Source: Turnera subulata
Lineage: Eukaryota > Streptophyta > Magnoliopsida > Malpighiales > Passifloraceae
Direction: 5' to 3'
Length of the DNA: 64,000 nucleotides
NCBI GenBank assembly: GCA_028386065.3
Contig: JAKUCV010007745.1
Coordinates: 62,001 to 126,000 of the forward strand
In this document: positions 45,821 through 58,919 of the stretch, piece by piece
Position numbering within the stretch: the first letter of the stretch is position 1
How the letters are laid out: each line of letters starts with the position of its first letter
Made by a program: the position numbers and the translations under genes
Notes under the pieces: generated by a model
Databases searched by the model: none
What the model saw: the letters and a program-made list of their open reading frames with translations, nothing else
Told to the model about the DNA's origin: nothing

Positions 45821-47036
45821 TTGTAGGCCCAAAATAGCTAAAAGAAGAGGTGAATTAGCTTCCAAGACGCTTTTCTAGAAATTTGTATAAGGGGCAGAAA
45901 CCAAAATTTGGGTATTTGAGAACACAAGAAAAGATTAAGAATGTAGAAGAGAATAATCACACACACACACATTGAAACACAATAATTTAGAGTGGTTGTC
46001 CCTAAATCCTATGGGTACATCCACTACTCAAGGCTCCCACTTGAGATTTACCAAATTCACTATATAGTTTCTTCCAAGGTGCAACCTAACTTTTTATAAC
46101 CAAGCTTTTTCAAAGCCTTAAGCTCAAACGTTTACAAGAGTTTTTCCAAGACTCACTCTCTAACCTAGGATTTTACTAAGGCTAAACCCAAACCTATAAC
46201 CAAAGCTTTTTTCCAAGGATCAAGCTTCAAACCTATTCCCCTTAAGTAAACTTTCCCCTATCCTATTCAAGGTATGATTTTCCAGCAATCTAAAGAGTGA
46301 CTCACTCTTTGTGAATATAATTAAGCCCAAAAGTATCTCAATGGTATAATGCTCAAGAAAGAATGATTCAACCCCTTAACAATTTCAATGATCCAAGCTC
46401 AAAATATCTCTCAATTGTTTATGAGTACTTAAGCAAGCTTTAAGAGAGTGTGAACAAATTTGTATTGAATTGCCTTAAGTCTCAAATGAAGGAAAGGAGG
46501 CTATTTATATATCCAGACTAAGGAGAGTGACCCAAAAGTCAAAAGCTTGCCTTTTTGATATTTTGGTGGGAGGCCAATATACAAAATCTGAGTCTGTCCA
46601 ATTTTGAAAATTCTGACCGTTGCTGCTTCTAATCCTCCACACTTCTTTCTGTTTCCTTACTGCTTCCCTTTGATAATGAGACACCAAAATGGCTCTTTTC
46701 AACCTTCTTTGTAGGTTGTTGGTGGACTTCTATTGGTAGATTAGAAGCTCCATAAAACTTCAAAGGACACAACTTGATTCATCAAGAGGAGAAGATGGTG
46801 CCAAATCCAACGTCCATATTTGGAGCTCAATGACAACTCACACAAAGTAGGTAGAAGTCTTGGGTGGAAGTCTCTAGATCCACTGAATGTTTGTCTTATC
46901 TTTCTTTTGTTTGGTTGCAAGGAAAACAATGGAAAAAAGAAGGGAAGAAGATACACAGTGTCACGCAATAGTTATGGTCGAACTCACATGAACAACTCTT
47001 GGGCTATATCAAAACAGTGAGTTTAATGAGTATTAG

Positions 47037-50000
47037 TGAAACGCCCGTATCCCATTTTAGTAAAATAAAACAATAAAATGAAGAAATTTACCAAAATACC
47101 CTTGAAATCCGGGATACGTAATCCAGTGCCAAATAATATCCATAAACCTTATTATTCTATGATGTTATGAAGAAATAGAAATAAACCGGCTTATCAAGCC
47201 ATAATTCAAACCCGGCGAAGTCCGTCGAACATCACCATAAGAAATCCCGGCCAACCGCCAGTAAAGAAATAGAGTCAAGTGAAACATCTCAAAACAAATC
47301 CTTATGCAGCGGGAAAAGAAATAACAAAAGTTATAGAAAGGAAAAATGTTATGCATGTCGGCTCTATGGATCCAACCCAAAGAAGACACAAGTTACCTGA
47401 TGAGAAACCACGTATGAACTCCGAGTCGAAGTAAAATCTCTACACGCTAGCTAGGGTCTGAAAAACAACGATGGCGAATATGTGAGTCGCCTACTCAGCG
47501 AGCATTTAGAGTCAAATATATATATATAAGTGAAGTCATGCTCGTAGGGTGAGTAGTCTACGAGCACAAGTATAGCATACAAGCAAATAATCAGAATCAC
47601 ACACCATATGCACGGTATTCTCATGGCATTATTGTTATTGTTTAATTAGTTTCAGTGTGTTTTGATATTCAGGGCCCCTTACTGTGAGTCAAGTCTCGGT
47701 AGCGCATCTGGCCAGATCCGGGTGTGAAAACCCAAGTGTCGCACCTCAGAAGGGGTAGATTCTGAGGCATAAACCACCGATAATCCTCGAGTGGCCGCTA
47801 GCTCCCTGAGGGTGCACTCAGACACACCTAACTGGTGCAAGTCTTCCAGGGGCGCACCTACCTTCCCTTGGGATAACCATGCTAAACAGCATAACGTGAC
47901 CCGAGGGTACCCAACCCTCCCTCGGGGCTACTGGTCAACTTCACAGTAGAATTAAGTATTTTATTCTCAGTTATTCTTATATGATTCAGTGTGCCTTACA
48001 TTATGTTTTCCAGGGATGTGTGACCTTTATGTGTTGTTTTCATATCCGGGCCTTCGGCCCATATCCCACACTATCACCCAAACATAATAACATGTTGTAT
48101 TTCATAACAAATTCCTTAAACTGAAATTAAGCATGTGAGAGCAAACAAGCACACAACTCCAATCACCGCATGTAGCAAACAAGGCAAGTAAACCAACTAA
48201 CCACACCAACATGCATTCACAAACATATATAAAAGACTTTTAACGTCACCTCAACAATGATGATCCTGAGGAGCCTTCCCAGAGCCAGATCCTCCAGCTC
48301 CCGAGGTGTTACCCGTGCCTGAATATCGGCACATACAACAATCGCAAAATACGTGCATGCATGCTAATGATATGCTCATCCGAGTAACTATCCGGTTATG
48401 TAATTTCAGGGTCTAAGCCCAAGAAGATATTCCCTCCTCGATAACTCCAAAAGATTGGGACCTAAGGTTTACCGAATCTAAGCCTATCTAAGTCCATAAA
48501 CAAATTCTAGGGCCTAAGGCCCACTTCCTTAAGTCCACAATAAATCCAATTATGAATTTGGGCTTAGAGCCCATTCCTTAAAGTCCATAACTAACCAATT
48601 AGGCCATTAGGCTTTAAGCCCATTTCTTAAAGTCTAAGAATTATCCAAAAGTTCATAAGGTTAGACTGTTGGGCCTGGGCTCGGTTTCCTAATTTTCCGT
48701 TATAAGGTCAGTCCCGAGCCCAAGAGTTTATCGGCCTAAGATTCTTTCTGTGTCGGAAAGTTTCCGGCCACACACACTCACTCCCCGCTCTCGATAATCC
48801 ACTAAGTCTTATATATAAATAAATGTACATAACCGTTAAATCCTCAAATTATGTACAAACAAAACCGAGACAAATCCGGGAATAAGTACCGTTTAATAGC
48901 CGTAGAAGAAAAGATAAATTCCACCAGATAGAACCCGAGCCCTCGCCGGAAAATTCCCGAGCTCGCCAGATTCCGGTCAACCTCACCGGAAATTCTACAA
49001 CACAGCCAGAAACCAACCACAACACACTGCCAAGCCCAAAAGCGAACCCATTCAACAACACAGAAAGTGATAACGGTTCAAGAACGACCAAGGTTTCCAG
49101 ATCCTTACCGGAAAAAGAGAAATCCACACTGCTGGCGTCAAATCAGAGCACAAAACACACCCAACCCGAGCCTGCCATCGTCCCCAGAACCACCACCACC
49201 ATACACACAAACACCGGCAACACCACAACACATCAGAAAAAAAAAAAAAACATCTCAATGCCGTTCACCATTTCAAACACAGAACGAAAGAGAAAGAAGA
49301 TCAAGGGATGGAGTCCCTTACCCGGAATTGAACCCCAATTGCCTGAGATGGATTTGCAACCTCAAGAACTACAACCCGAAACCCCCTCACTGGAGAACCC
49401 AATCCGACCACTATGCCGCTGCAGCAACAACACACCCGACCATAACCCACCAAGCCGACCCGCCAAACACAGCAGCAACTGCACACCCGACAACCCACCG
49501 CCACAAACCACCACGACACACAACCGGGTTAAAACGAAAACCGAGAAGAATAAGAGAGAAAAAGAAAGAGAAAGGAGAAGGAGCAAGGGAACTTACCTAT
49601 GCTCATGACTCCTTCCCTTCCTGACTGCAGCGGTGGCGGCGGCGTGCACCAGTCACAGCGAGAGAGGCGAAGATGGTGGCGGTTCGCGAATTTTGGGGAG
49701 GAAAAGAGAGAGTTGGTGGGTTTCGAAAACTAAACGAAAAGAGAAGAAAAGAAAAGATAGGAAGACGAAAAAGGGGTCCCGAGCCGTTGAGTCCACGATT
49801 TGTGGGAGAGAAATCTGGGAGCAGATCGTGGGAGAAGAGAGGGAGTTAGAGTCGGCGGTGGCTAGAGAGGAAAAGAAAAAAGAAGGAAAGAAAAGAAGGA
49901 AAGAAAGGAAAGGGTTAGGGTATTGACCCGTCCAATCCAAAACGACGCCGTTTTGGCTTTGGGCGCGGTCAACCCGCCCCTCAAGTCAACATCTTCCTTC

Positions 50001-50245
50001 TTTTCCCCTTTCTTTAGCAAAACGATGTAGTTTTAGTTGAAACTACGATAGACCCCGCGTATCACCCCGAAACACTTTATAACTCCAACGGAAACCCGTA
50101 CACAACACAACATCTTAATACGGATATTCCCAAGGAAAATAATTTATTTTCCATAACCAAAAATCCGGAAATCCCTCAAGGGTAAAATTGGAATAAAAAT
50201 TTTGAAAATTCCATAAATTAAATTATCAAAATCCGGGGCGTTACA
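47037..50245 (-). repeat. 3' LTR of the chromovirus (3209 bp)
   Basis: Retains a segment of about 140 bp (around 48754-48892) with a minus-strand TATA-like TATATATAAG (48808-48817) that the other LTR lacks. Frames of up to 185 codons at 49067-49624 come from A/C-rich composition and have no domain. Confidence 0.88.
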
Positions 50246-50297
50246 ACTCCACCCCTCTTATTAAAATTTCGTCTTCAAAATTTACAAGATAAGAAAA

Positions 50298-50531
50298 TCA
50301 GAACAGATATGGATACTGCTCTCTCATATGGGACTCAACCTCCCAAGTAGCCTCATTCGGAGAATGACGGCTCCATCTAACCCAAACCATTGGAATAGTA
50401 AGACTCCTCAACTGTCGTACCTCCCGAGCCAAATTCTCAACCGGCTCCTCAACATAGGTCAAGTCCTCAGAAACCTCCACTTCGGTCGGGGATACAACAT
50501 GACTACGATCAGACCGGTAACGCCTCAGCAT
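50298..50531 (-). pseudogene. C-terminal chromodomain-like tail of the chromovirus integrase
   Basis: In the same frame as the integrase but after a stop. Reads VRQLRSLTIPMVWVRWSRHS and EATWEVESHMREQYPYLF, the group II-like chromodomain tail of Tekay-type elements. Its presence fixes the clade. Confidence 0.8.
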
Positions 50532-50585
50532 CGAAACATTGAATACATCATGTATGCGAGACAGCTCCTCCGGTAAAGCTAACCT

Positions 50586-51477
50586 TTAGGCCAGCGGACC
50601 TATCCGCTCCATGATCTCATAAGGACCAATATAACGAGGGCTTAACTTGCCCTTCCTCCCAAACCGGATAACACCTCTCCAGGGAGCAACCCGAAGGAAA
50701 ACTCTATCGCCTACACTGTACTCCATCTCCCGACGATGCTTATTGGCATAACTCTTTTGCCGGTCCTGAGCAGCTCTCATACACTGCTTGACCACCTCGA
50801 TCTGATCAACAGTCTCCTGGACTAGGTCCGGAATAATCACCTGTCTCAGACCTTCCTCATCCCAACAGATCGGACTACGGCACTTCCGGCCGTACAAAGC
50901 CTCGTAAGGCGCCACACCAATACTGGAATGATAACCGCTGTTGTAGGCAAACTCCACGAACGACAACTGCTCATCCCAAGAATTACTGAAGTTGAGCACA
51001 TAGGCTCGAAGCATGTCCTCTAGCGTCTGTATAGTCCTCTCTGACTGTCCATCTATTTGCGGATGGAAGGCAGTATTGAAATTCAGCTTAGTCCCCAAAG
51101 CTGACTGTAAACTCTTCTAGAAGTGGGAAGTAAACCTCGGATCTCTGTCCGACACAATAGATAGTGGAACAGCATGTAGCCGGACAATACCCGAAACATA
51201 CAACCTTGCCAACTTATCCATCGTATCCATCTGCTGAATAGGAAGGAAATGAGATGACTTGGTCAACCTGTCAACAATGACCCAGATGGCATCATGCCGA
51301 TGCCGGGTCCTCGGTAACCCAATCACAAAGTCCATGGTGATATGCTCCCACTTCCACTGCGGAATAGTCAAAGATCTCAACTTGCCGGTAGGAGCCTGAT
51401 GCCCGGCTTTCACCTGCTAACAAGTTATACAACGAGCCACAAACTCCGCGACATCTTTCTTCATCCCGGGCCACCAA
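50586..51477 (-). pseudogene. Integrase of the chromovirus
   Basis: Core domain: [38 protein letters not shown], then after a TAG at 51117 NTAFHPQIDGQSERTIQTLE, i.e. the D-D-E acidic residues are all present. The C-terminal part has VGDRVFLRVAPWRGV and GKLSPRYIGPYEI (GPY/F motif). TAG stops at about 51414 and 51117; TAA at 50586. Confidence 0.9.
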
Positions 51478-51479
51478 TA

Positions 51480-52034
51480 ATGACTCTTCAAGTTCTGGTA
51501 CATTTTGGTGCTACCCGAATGCATTGCATATGGCGCGTTATGCACTTATCCATAGTCCATCTCCTCATATCATCAACAGTAGGAACACATAACCGATCAT
51601 TGGTCATCAAAGCACCGTCCTCCCGGATATAGAAACTGGAACTCTCTCCACCCAGAGCCTTATCCCGCAACTCCGCTAAATGAGGATCACCAAACTGCAA
51701 CTCGATAATCTTATCCCGCAGGGTCAGGCTGATACTCAAATTGGCTAGCAACGCGCCGGTGGCTTCCACCTCTAATTGTGCTTCCAATGACCTCAGCTCA
51801 ACCAAGGAAGGCAAAACATAAGAAACTGGGTCCTCATCTGCAGAAGCAACTCTCTTCCGGCTCAAAGCATCTGCAACCACATTGGCCTTTCCCGAATGGT
51901 AGGTACTTAATAGTACAATCATAATCCTTCAGAAGCTCAATCCAACGTCTCTGCCTCATATTAAGCTCCCTTTGGGTCATGATGTACTTCAAGCTCTTAT
52001 GATCTGTGAAAATCTGACACTTCTCACCGAACAA
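51480..52034 (-). pseudogene. RNase H end and pre-integrase region of the chromovirus
   Basis: [20 protein letters not shown] (RNase H) and then [11 protein letters not shown], in different frames (52034-51834 and 51922-51488). This shows a second shift near 51900 and a third near 51490. Confidence 0.85.
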
Positions 52035-53046
52035 ATGGTGACTCTAGATTTTTAAAAGCAAAGACCATAACAGCTAACTCCAAATAATGGGTCGGATAGT
52101 TCTTCTCATGAGTTCTCAACTGCTTGGAGGCATAAGCAATCACCCGGCCCTCTTGTATCAAGACACATTCCAAGCCCAAACCAGAAGCATCACTAAACAC
52201 CGTGTACTCTACCCCGGGTCTCAGAACAGTTAAAACTGGTGCAAAAGTCAACCGACTCTTCAACTCCTCAAAACTCTGCTGGCAACGGTCTTCCCAAACA
52301 AAAGCACAGTCTTTCCTCAATAGCTTTGTCATGGGACCCGCTATCAAGGAAAAACCCTCAATGAACCTCCGGTAATAGCCAGCAAGTCCAAGAAAACTCC
52401 GTATCTCTGGTACATTCTTCGGTGGTTCCCAATCCATGACTGCCTTAATCTTAGCCGGGTCCACCTTAATGCCCTCACCGGACACAGCATGTCCGAGAAA
52501 CTCGACCTCATCCAGCCAAAACTCACACTTGCTGAGCTTGGCATAGAGCTATTCTTCTCTCAACCTCTGCAAAACCTGTCTCAAGTGGTCCTCATGTTCG
52601 GCCTTACTCCTCGAGTAGACCAGGATATCATCGATGAACACTACCACAAACCGGTCCAGAAATTCATGGAAGACCTGTTGCATCATACACATGAACACTG
52701 CTGGTGCATTTTTCAGCCCGAACGGAACAACCACAAACTCACAATGACCATATCGAGTGCGGAATGTAGTCTTCGGTATGTCTTGCTCTGCAATCCGAAC
52801 CTGATGGTAATCAGAACGCAGATCAATCTTCGAGAATACGGATGCACCCTGCAACTGATCGAACAAGTCATCGATCCTAGGCAAAGGATACTTGTTCTTC
52901 ACAGTCACCTTGTTCAACTGTCTATAGTCCACACACATCCGCATACTGCCATCTTTCTTCTTCACAAACAAGTGCGGGGCACCCAAAGGTAAGATGCTCG
53001 GTCTAATGAAACCCTTATCCAACAACTCCTCCAATTGTTTCTTCAA
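52024..53046 (-). pseudogene. Reverse transcriptase and RNase H start of the chromovirus
   Basis: RT landmarks: [41 protein letters not shown] and the catalytic FIDDILVYS, then [16 protein letters not shown] in the connection. RNase H begins at [22 protein letters not shown] at about 52549 splits RT. A frame shift near 52030 follows LESPFVR. Confidence 0.9.
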
Positions 53047-53673
53047 CTACTGAAGTTCTGTCGGAGCCATTCTATAGGGTGGTATGGAAATAGGTGCAAC
53101 TCTCGGTACCAAGTCGACCGTATACTCCACCTCTCGCTCCGGAGGCAACCCTGGTAGAACATCAGGAAATACATCGGAAAACTCCCGAACAACCGGGATA
53201 TCCTCCACTCCCGGCATTGGCACCGAAGAATCAACCACATGAGCTAGAAAAGCATCACACCCCTCTCGAATCATCCTAAAGGCTTGGATAGCCGAGATGC
53301 AACATGCTAATAGAGCTCTTCGCTCTCCAACGAACACTAACCGTCACCCCAGTAGAGAAGATAAAGAGACTTTCTTAGCCCGGCAATCAACTACAGCCTG
53401 ATGTCTGGACAACCAATCCATGCCCAAGATAACATCGAACTCTCCCAAGTCCATGACAATAAGATCAGAAGGGAAACTCTCACTATCAAACTCAATAGAT
53501 ACGTTTCTACAAACTCGGTCAACAACTACAATATCACCCGTAGGTAAACGAACTCTCAAGGGTCTACAAAGGTTATCATCCTCTATGTTATGTGTGGTCA
53601 TGAATGCACATGATGCAAAAGAATGTGTTGAGCCTAAATCAACTAAAGCATATGCATACTGACCAAAAACCAT
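53047..53673 (-). pseudogene. Aspartic protease region of the chromovirus
   Basis: Reads YALVDLGSTHSFAS where the catalytic triplet is usually D-[ST]-G, here DLG, followed by GMDWLSRHQAVVDC. A TGA stop at 53344 interrupts the linker to RT (PVVREFSDVFPDVLPGLPP). Confidence 0.8.
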
Positions 53674-53849
53674 AAATGTACCTGCTATAACCTTTGGGGC
53701 ATCAGCAGCCTTCTCCCGGGTGATGGCATAAACCCTAGGAGCTGCAACACTCTGAGTCGCACCTCTGTAGCTTGGAGCTCCAGAACTTCCTCGGCCTCGT
53801 CCCTAGTGCCCGCCACCTCTGTTTGGACCAGAAGAAGCAGTACCACTAG

Positions 53850-54897
53850 CTACGGAGCTCTGTATAGTATACTGGGACCCACTGCCAACACTATCTCGAA
53901 TCCTCTTGAAACATTCTGACTTCTGGTGTCCCTGATTCCTGCAATACCAACATGTACCTGAAAATCGTGCCGAAGAACCCCGTCCCTGAGATCTAGACTG
54001 ATAAGACTGTCCTCCCAAAGACCTGCCAGGTCCATCCTGATAACCCTGCCCTCGGGATTTCTTCGAACCTCAGAAGGAAGAAGAACCCTGACCACCTGAG
54101 TAATCTGCACCTCCAACATCAGAATACTGTCTCTTTTGTCCAGACACAGATATCTGCTTCCTCTGCTAGGTTGCCCGAGCCTCCTGCCCAATCAACTGAA
54201 CCCTCTCAGCATCTAAAGCAGCCTCACAAACTGCCTCCCAAGTCTTGTGCCCTCCACCAGCCACAGCTAACGCCAACTCTATACATAGGCCGTTAACAAA
54301 CCGCCTACACTTAGTCACCTCATCGGGCACAAACTCCTTGGCGTAAGAGAGAAGGATGCTGAATCGGATCCTGAATGCTGACACCGACTCATCTAGCCCC
54401 TGCTTCGCCTTAAGAAACTACTTTTTCTGCTCCTCTAAAAAACCAATAGTGAGAAAGTCCTTGTAGAATTTCTCTTTGAAGTCTTCGCATGGCATCTCTA
54501 CAGGCCTTGGTAGGTTATCAACAAGTCCCCGCCACCATGTAAATGCATATCCCGTGAACTTGTGTGCAGCAAACTGTGCCCAGTGCTCAGGCGGACATAC
54601 GAACTTCGCCAGGACATTCTCCACTTGACGGAACCAGTCATTGGTATCCCTCGCACTGACCTTCTCACCGGAGAACAACTTAACAGCTGACTTGTCCATA
54701 TGTTTGTAACCACTCTCCATACCACCTACCACGGGTGCTACTGCAGGTGCGACCGGGATTGGCTGTGCACCCTGCTGAAACTGCTGAAATTGTTGGAACT
54801 GAAGGAAAGCCTGATACTGTTGGTACGCTGGGTCTGCAATAGGAGGTACTGGTGGTACTACATTATGTGCCCCGGCTTCAGCAACTGGTGGTACCAC
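53850..54897 (-). pseudogene. gag of the chromovirus
   Basis: N-terminal Gln/Pro-rich stretch, then the gag core (DTNDWFRQVENVL, FTWWRGLVDN, FKEKFYKDF) and a CCHC knuckle CWYCRNQGHQKSEC near 53940. In-frame TAG stops at about 54418 and 54166, each at a position where a related element would be expected to have Gln, and at 53803. Confidence 0.85.
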
Positions 54898-55215
54898 ATT
54901 TTGTACCCGGCTCCAGCAACATGTGCGCCTCCTGCAGCAGCTTGTGCCTCAGCCGCACCCTGTGCTGCTGCAGCAGCAGCGTTTCCCTATCCAAGAGGAA
55001 CCTACATCACCGACGCCGAGTCGGAGACATGACTAGGAAGATTTTCCTCAGCCTGCTCATGTTGATCTTGGGGATCCATATCGACGTCTATATGAATGCA
55101 AATAAGTCAAAAACACTTTTTAAGTTATAAATCCGGAAACAGGTTTATGCACAGATGAAAACCAAAGATAAATCACTTTTAAACCAAGGATCTGAAGCCT
55201 GCTCCACTACGAAGC
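54898..55215 (-). other. Leader/PBS region of the chromovirus
   Basis: Between the 5' LTR and gag. The sequence after the LTR end on the minus strand, TTCGTAGTGGAGC, may be a mutated form of the PBS-like TTGGTAGCGGAGC. Confidence 0.45.
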
Positions 55216-58200
55216 TGAAATGCCCGTATTCCAATTTAGTAAAATAAAACAATTAAATAAAGGAATTTACCAAAATACCCTTGAAATCCAGGATATGTAA
55301 TCCAGTGCCAAATAATATCCATAAACCTTATTATTCTATGATGTTATGAAGAAATAGAAACAAACCGGCTTATCAAGCCATAATTCAAACCTGACGAAAT
55401 TCGCTGAACATCACCATAAGAAATCCCGGCCAACCGCCAGTAAAGAAATAGAGTCAAGTGAAACATCTCAAAACAAATCCTTACGCAGCAGGAAAAGAAA
55501 TAACAAAAGTTATAGAAAGGAAAAATGTTATGCATGTCGGCTCTATGGATCCAACCCAAAGAAGATACAAGCTACCTGCTGAGAAACCACATATGAACTC
55601 CGAGTCGAAGTAAAATCTCTACACGCTAGCTAGGGTCTAAAAAACAACGATGGCGAATATGTGAGTCGCCTACTCAGCGAGCATTAAAAGTCAAATATAT
55701 ATATATATAAGTGAAGTCATGCTCGTAGGGTGAGTAGTCTACGAGCACAAGTATAGCATACAAGAAAATAATCAGAATCACACACCATATGCACAGTATT
55801 CTCATGGCATTATTGTTATTGTTTAATTAGTTTCAGTGTGTTTTAATATTCAGGGCCCCCTACTGTGAGTCAAGTCTTGGTAGCGCATCTGGCCAGATCC
55901 GAATGTGAAAACCCAAGTGTCGCACCTCAGAAGGGGTAGATTTGAGGCATAAACCATCGATAATCCTCGAGTGGCCGCTAGCTCCCTGAGGGTGCGCTCA
56001 GACACACCTAACTGGTGCAAGTCTTCCAGGGTGCACCTACCTTCCCCTGGGATAACCATGCTAAACAGCATAATGTGACCCGAGGGTACCCAACCCACCC
56101 TCGGGGCAACCGGTCAACTTCACAGTAGAATTAAGTATTTTATTCTCAGTTATTCTTATATGATTCAGTGTGCCTTACATTATGTTTTCCAGGGATGTGT
56201 GACCTTTGTGTGTTGTTTTCATATCCGGACCTTCGGCCAATATCCCACACTATCACCCAAACATAATAACATGTTGTATTTCATAACAAATTCCTTAAAC
56301 TGAAATTAAGCATGTGAGAGCAAACAGGCATACAACTCCAATCACCGCATGTAGCAAACAAGGCAAGTAAACCAACTAACCACACCAACATGCATTCACA
56401 AACATATATAAAAGACTTTTAATGTCACCTCAACAACGATGATCCTGAGGAGCCTTCCCAGAGCCAGATCCTCTAGCTCCCGAGGTGTTACCCGTGCCTG
56501 AATATGGGCACATACAATAATCACAAATTAGTTTTTTTTTTTACAACAAAAACGTGCATGCATGCTAATGATATGCTCATCCGAGTAACTATCCGGTTAT
56601 GTAATTTCAGGGTCTAAGCCCAAGAAGATATTCCCTCCTCGATAACTCCAAAAGATAGGGACCTAAGGTTCACCGGGTCTAAGCCCATCTAAGTCCATAA
56701 ACAAATTCTATGGCCTAAGGCCCACTTCCTTAAGTCCACAGTAAATCCAATTATGAATTTGGGCTTAGAGCCCCTTCCTTAAAGTCCATAATTAACCAAT
56801 TAGGCCATTGGGTTTTAAGCCCATTTCTTAAAGTCTAAGAATTATCCAAAGGTTCATAAGGTTAGATTGTTGGGCCAGGGCCCGGTTTCCTAATTTTAAG
56901 GCCAGTCCCGAGCCCAAGAGTTTATCGACCTAAGATTCTATCCGTAATAGCCGTAGAAGAAAAGATAAATTCTGCCAGACAAAACCCGAGCCCTCGCCGG
57001 AAAATTCCCGAGCTCGTCGGATTCCGGTCAACCTTGCCGGAAATTCCACAACACAGCCAGAAACCAACCACAACACACTGCCAAGCCCAAAAGCGAACCC
57101 ATTCAACAACACAAAAAGTGATAACGGTTCAAGAACGACCAAGGTTTCCAGATCCTTACCGGAAAAAGAGAAATCCACACTGCTGGTGTCAGATCAGAGC
57201 ACAAAACACACCCAACCCGAGCCTGCCATCGTCCCCAAAACCACCACCACACACACGAACACCGGCAACACCACAACACATCAGAAAAAAAAACTTCTCA
57301 ATGTTGTTCACCATTTCAAACACAGAACGAAAGTGAAAGAAGATCAGGGGATGGAGTCCCTTACCCAAAATTGAACCCCAATTGCCTGAGATGGGTTTGC
57401 AACCTCAAGAACTACAACCCGAAACCCCCTCACCGGAGAACCCAATCCGACCACTACACCGCTGCAGCAACAACACACCCGACCATAACCCACCAAGCCA
57501 ACCCGCCAAACAAAGCAGCAACCGCACACCCGACAACCCGCCGCCACAAACCACCACGACACACAACCGGGTTAAAACAAAAACCGAGAAGAATAAGAGA
57601 GAAAAAGAAAGACAAAGGAGAAGGAGCAAGGGAACTCACCTGTGCTCGTGACTCCTTCCATTCCCGACTGCAGCGACGGCGGCGGCGTGCACCAGTCGCG
57701 GCGAGAGAGACGAAGATGGTGGCGGTTCGCAGATTTTGGGGAGGAAAAGAGTGAGTTGGTGGGTTTCGGAAACTAAACGAATAGAGAAGAAAAGAAAAGA
57801 TAGGAAGAGGAAAAAGAGGTCCCGAGCCTTTGAGTCCACGATTTGTGGGAGAGAAATCCGGGAGCAGATCGTGGGAGAAGAGAGGGAGTTGGAGTTAGAG
57901 TCGGCGGCGGCTAGAGAGAAAAAGAAAAGAAGAAGGAAAGAAAAGAAGGAAAGAAAGGAAAGGGTTAGGGTATTGACCCGCCCAATCCAAAACGACGCCG
58001 TTTTGGCTTTGGGCGCGGTCAACCCGCCCCTCAAGTCAACATCTTCCTTCTTTTCCCCTTTCTTTAGCAAAACGACGTATTTTTAGTTGAAACTACGATA
58101 GACCCCGCGTATCACCCCGAAACACCATATAACTCCTACGAAAACCCGTACACAACACAACATCTTAATACGGATATTCCCAAGGAAAATAATTTATTTT

Positions 58201-58295
58201 CCATAACCTTAAAACCGAAAATCCCTCAAGGGTAAAATTGGAATAAAAATTCTAAAAATTTCATAAATTAAATTATGAAAATCCGGGGCGTTACA
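55216..58295 (-). repeat. 5' LTR of the chromovirus (3080 bp)
   Basis: Collinear with 47037-50245, with scattered substitutions. It lacks the ~140-bp TATA-bearing segment (join near 56942) and has a small T-rich insertion near 56530. Confidence 0.88.
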
Positions 58296-58919
58296 ATGGG
58301 CCAACAAAATTTGAGCTTGCCATATTCATGAGCCCACATACAAGAGAGACCCAAAGATATACAGACTTCAAAATGATAGGAACCAAAAACACAGCCCAAT
58401 AATATTTAAAAAATATCCACGTTGTACACATTAAGTATAAAAAATTTAAAATTTATTATCACACACACTTTAAAAAATATATTTTTTTTACATATTCTTA
58501 TAAATAATATTTTATTTAATCAATTTGTAAATTGGGATATTAAATTAATGAGGTAAAATGATTTACTTGGATTTTATATTAAAATATTTTTTATTAAAAA
58601 CATCTACCTCACACTTAAAAGTATTTTTTATTTAGGACGCTACATGCCACGTGTCGATTTTCCATTGGTCTACCTCAGCCAAGGGCGCCAATCGGGCGCG
58701 GGCCGCCACGTGAACAGTCTACATCAGCCTCCAACACGTGTCAAATTGGGTGAACATTACCCCAATTTTGACTTTGTGCAAAATGAACAAAATTCGGATA
58801 ACTGAGTACCCAAATTGAACAAAATGTCATAACTGGGAGGGGAAATTGACGAATTCGTAACTTGAAACCCAAACTGAATATTTTTGGATAACACAGGGAG
58901 CATAATGGTAGTTTACCCA

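Larger units (their letters stand above)
44717..47036. other. Non-coding region between elements
   Basis: AT-rich, with a 143-bp tandem duplication (45291-45575) and a ~145-bp segment (45676-45820) repeated at 58920. From about 45827 to 47036 the sequence looks like diverged retroelement DNA, but I can assign no domain. Confidence 0.4.
47037..58295 (-). mobile_element. Ty3/gypsy chromovirus, Tekay/Del type, full length but defective
   Basis: Two long direct repeats (47037-50245 and 55216-58295) flank about 5 kb of minus-strand coding sequence. Order on the minus strand: gag with CCHC knuckle, protease, reverse transcriptase, RNase H, integrase and a C-terminal chromodomain-like tail. That order and the chromodomain tail mark a chromovirus of the Tekay (Del) lineage. 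LTRs read TGTAACGCCCCGG...GGGC(G/A)TTTCA on the minus strand. The flanking 5-mers (ATTAG and ATGGG) do not match, so no TSD is evident. Several stops and at least two frame shifts make it inactive. Confidence 0.88.

Noticed and set aside
49067..49624. 185-codon plus-strand frame
   Set aside because: Lies inside the chromovirus 3' LTR. A related but shifted frame occurs in the other LTR at 57371-57754. A/C-rich composition, no domain.
54700..55032. 110-codon plus-strand frame
   Set aside because: Antisense shadow of the Gln/Pro-rich start of chromovirus gag.
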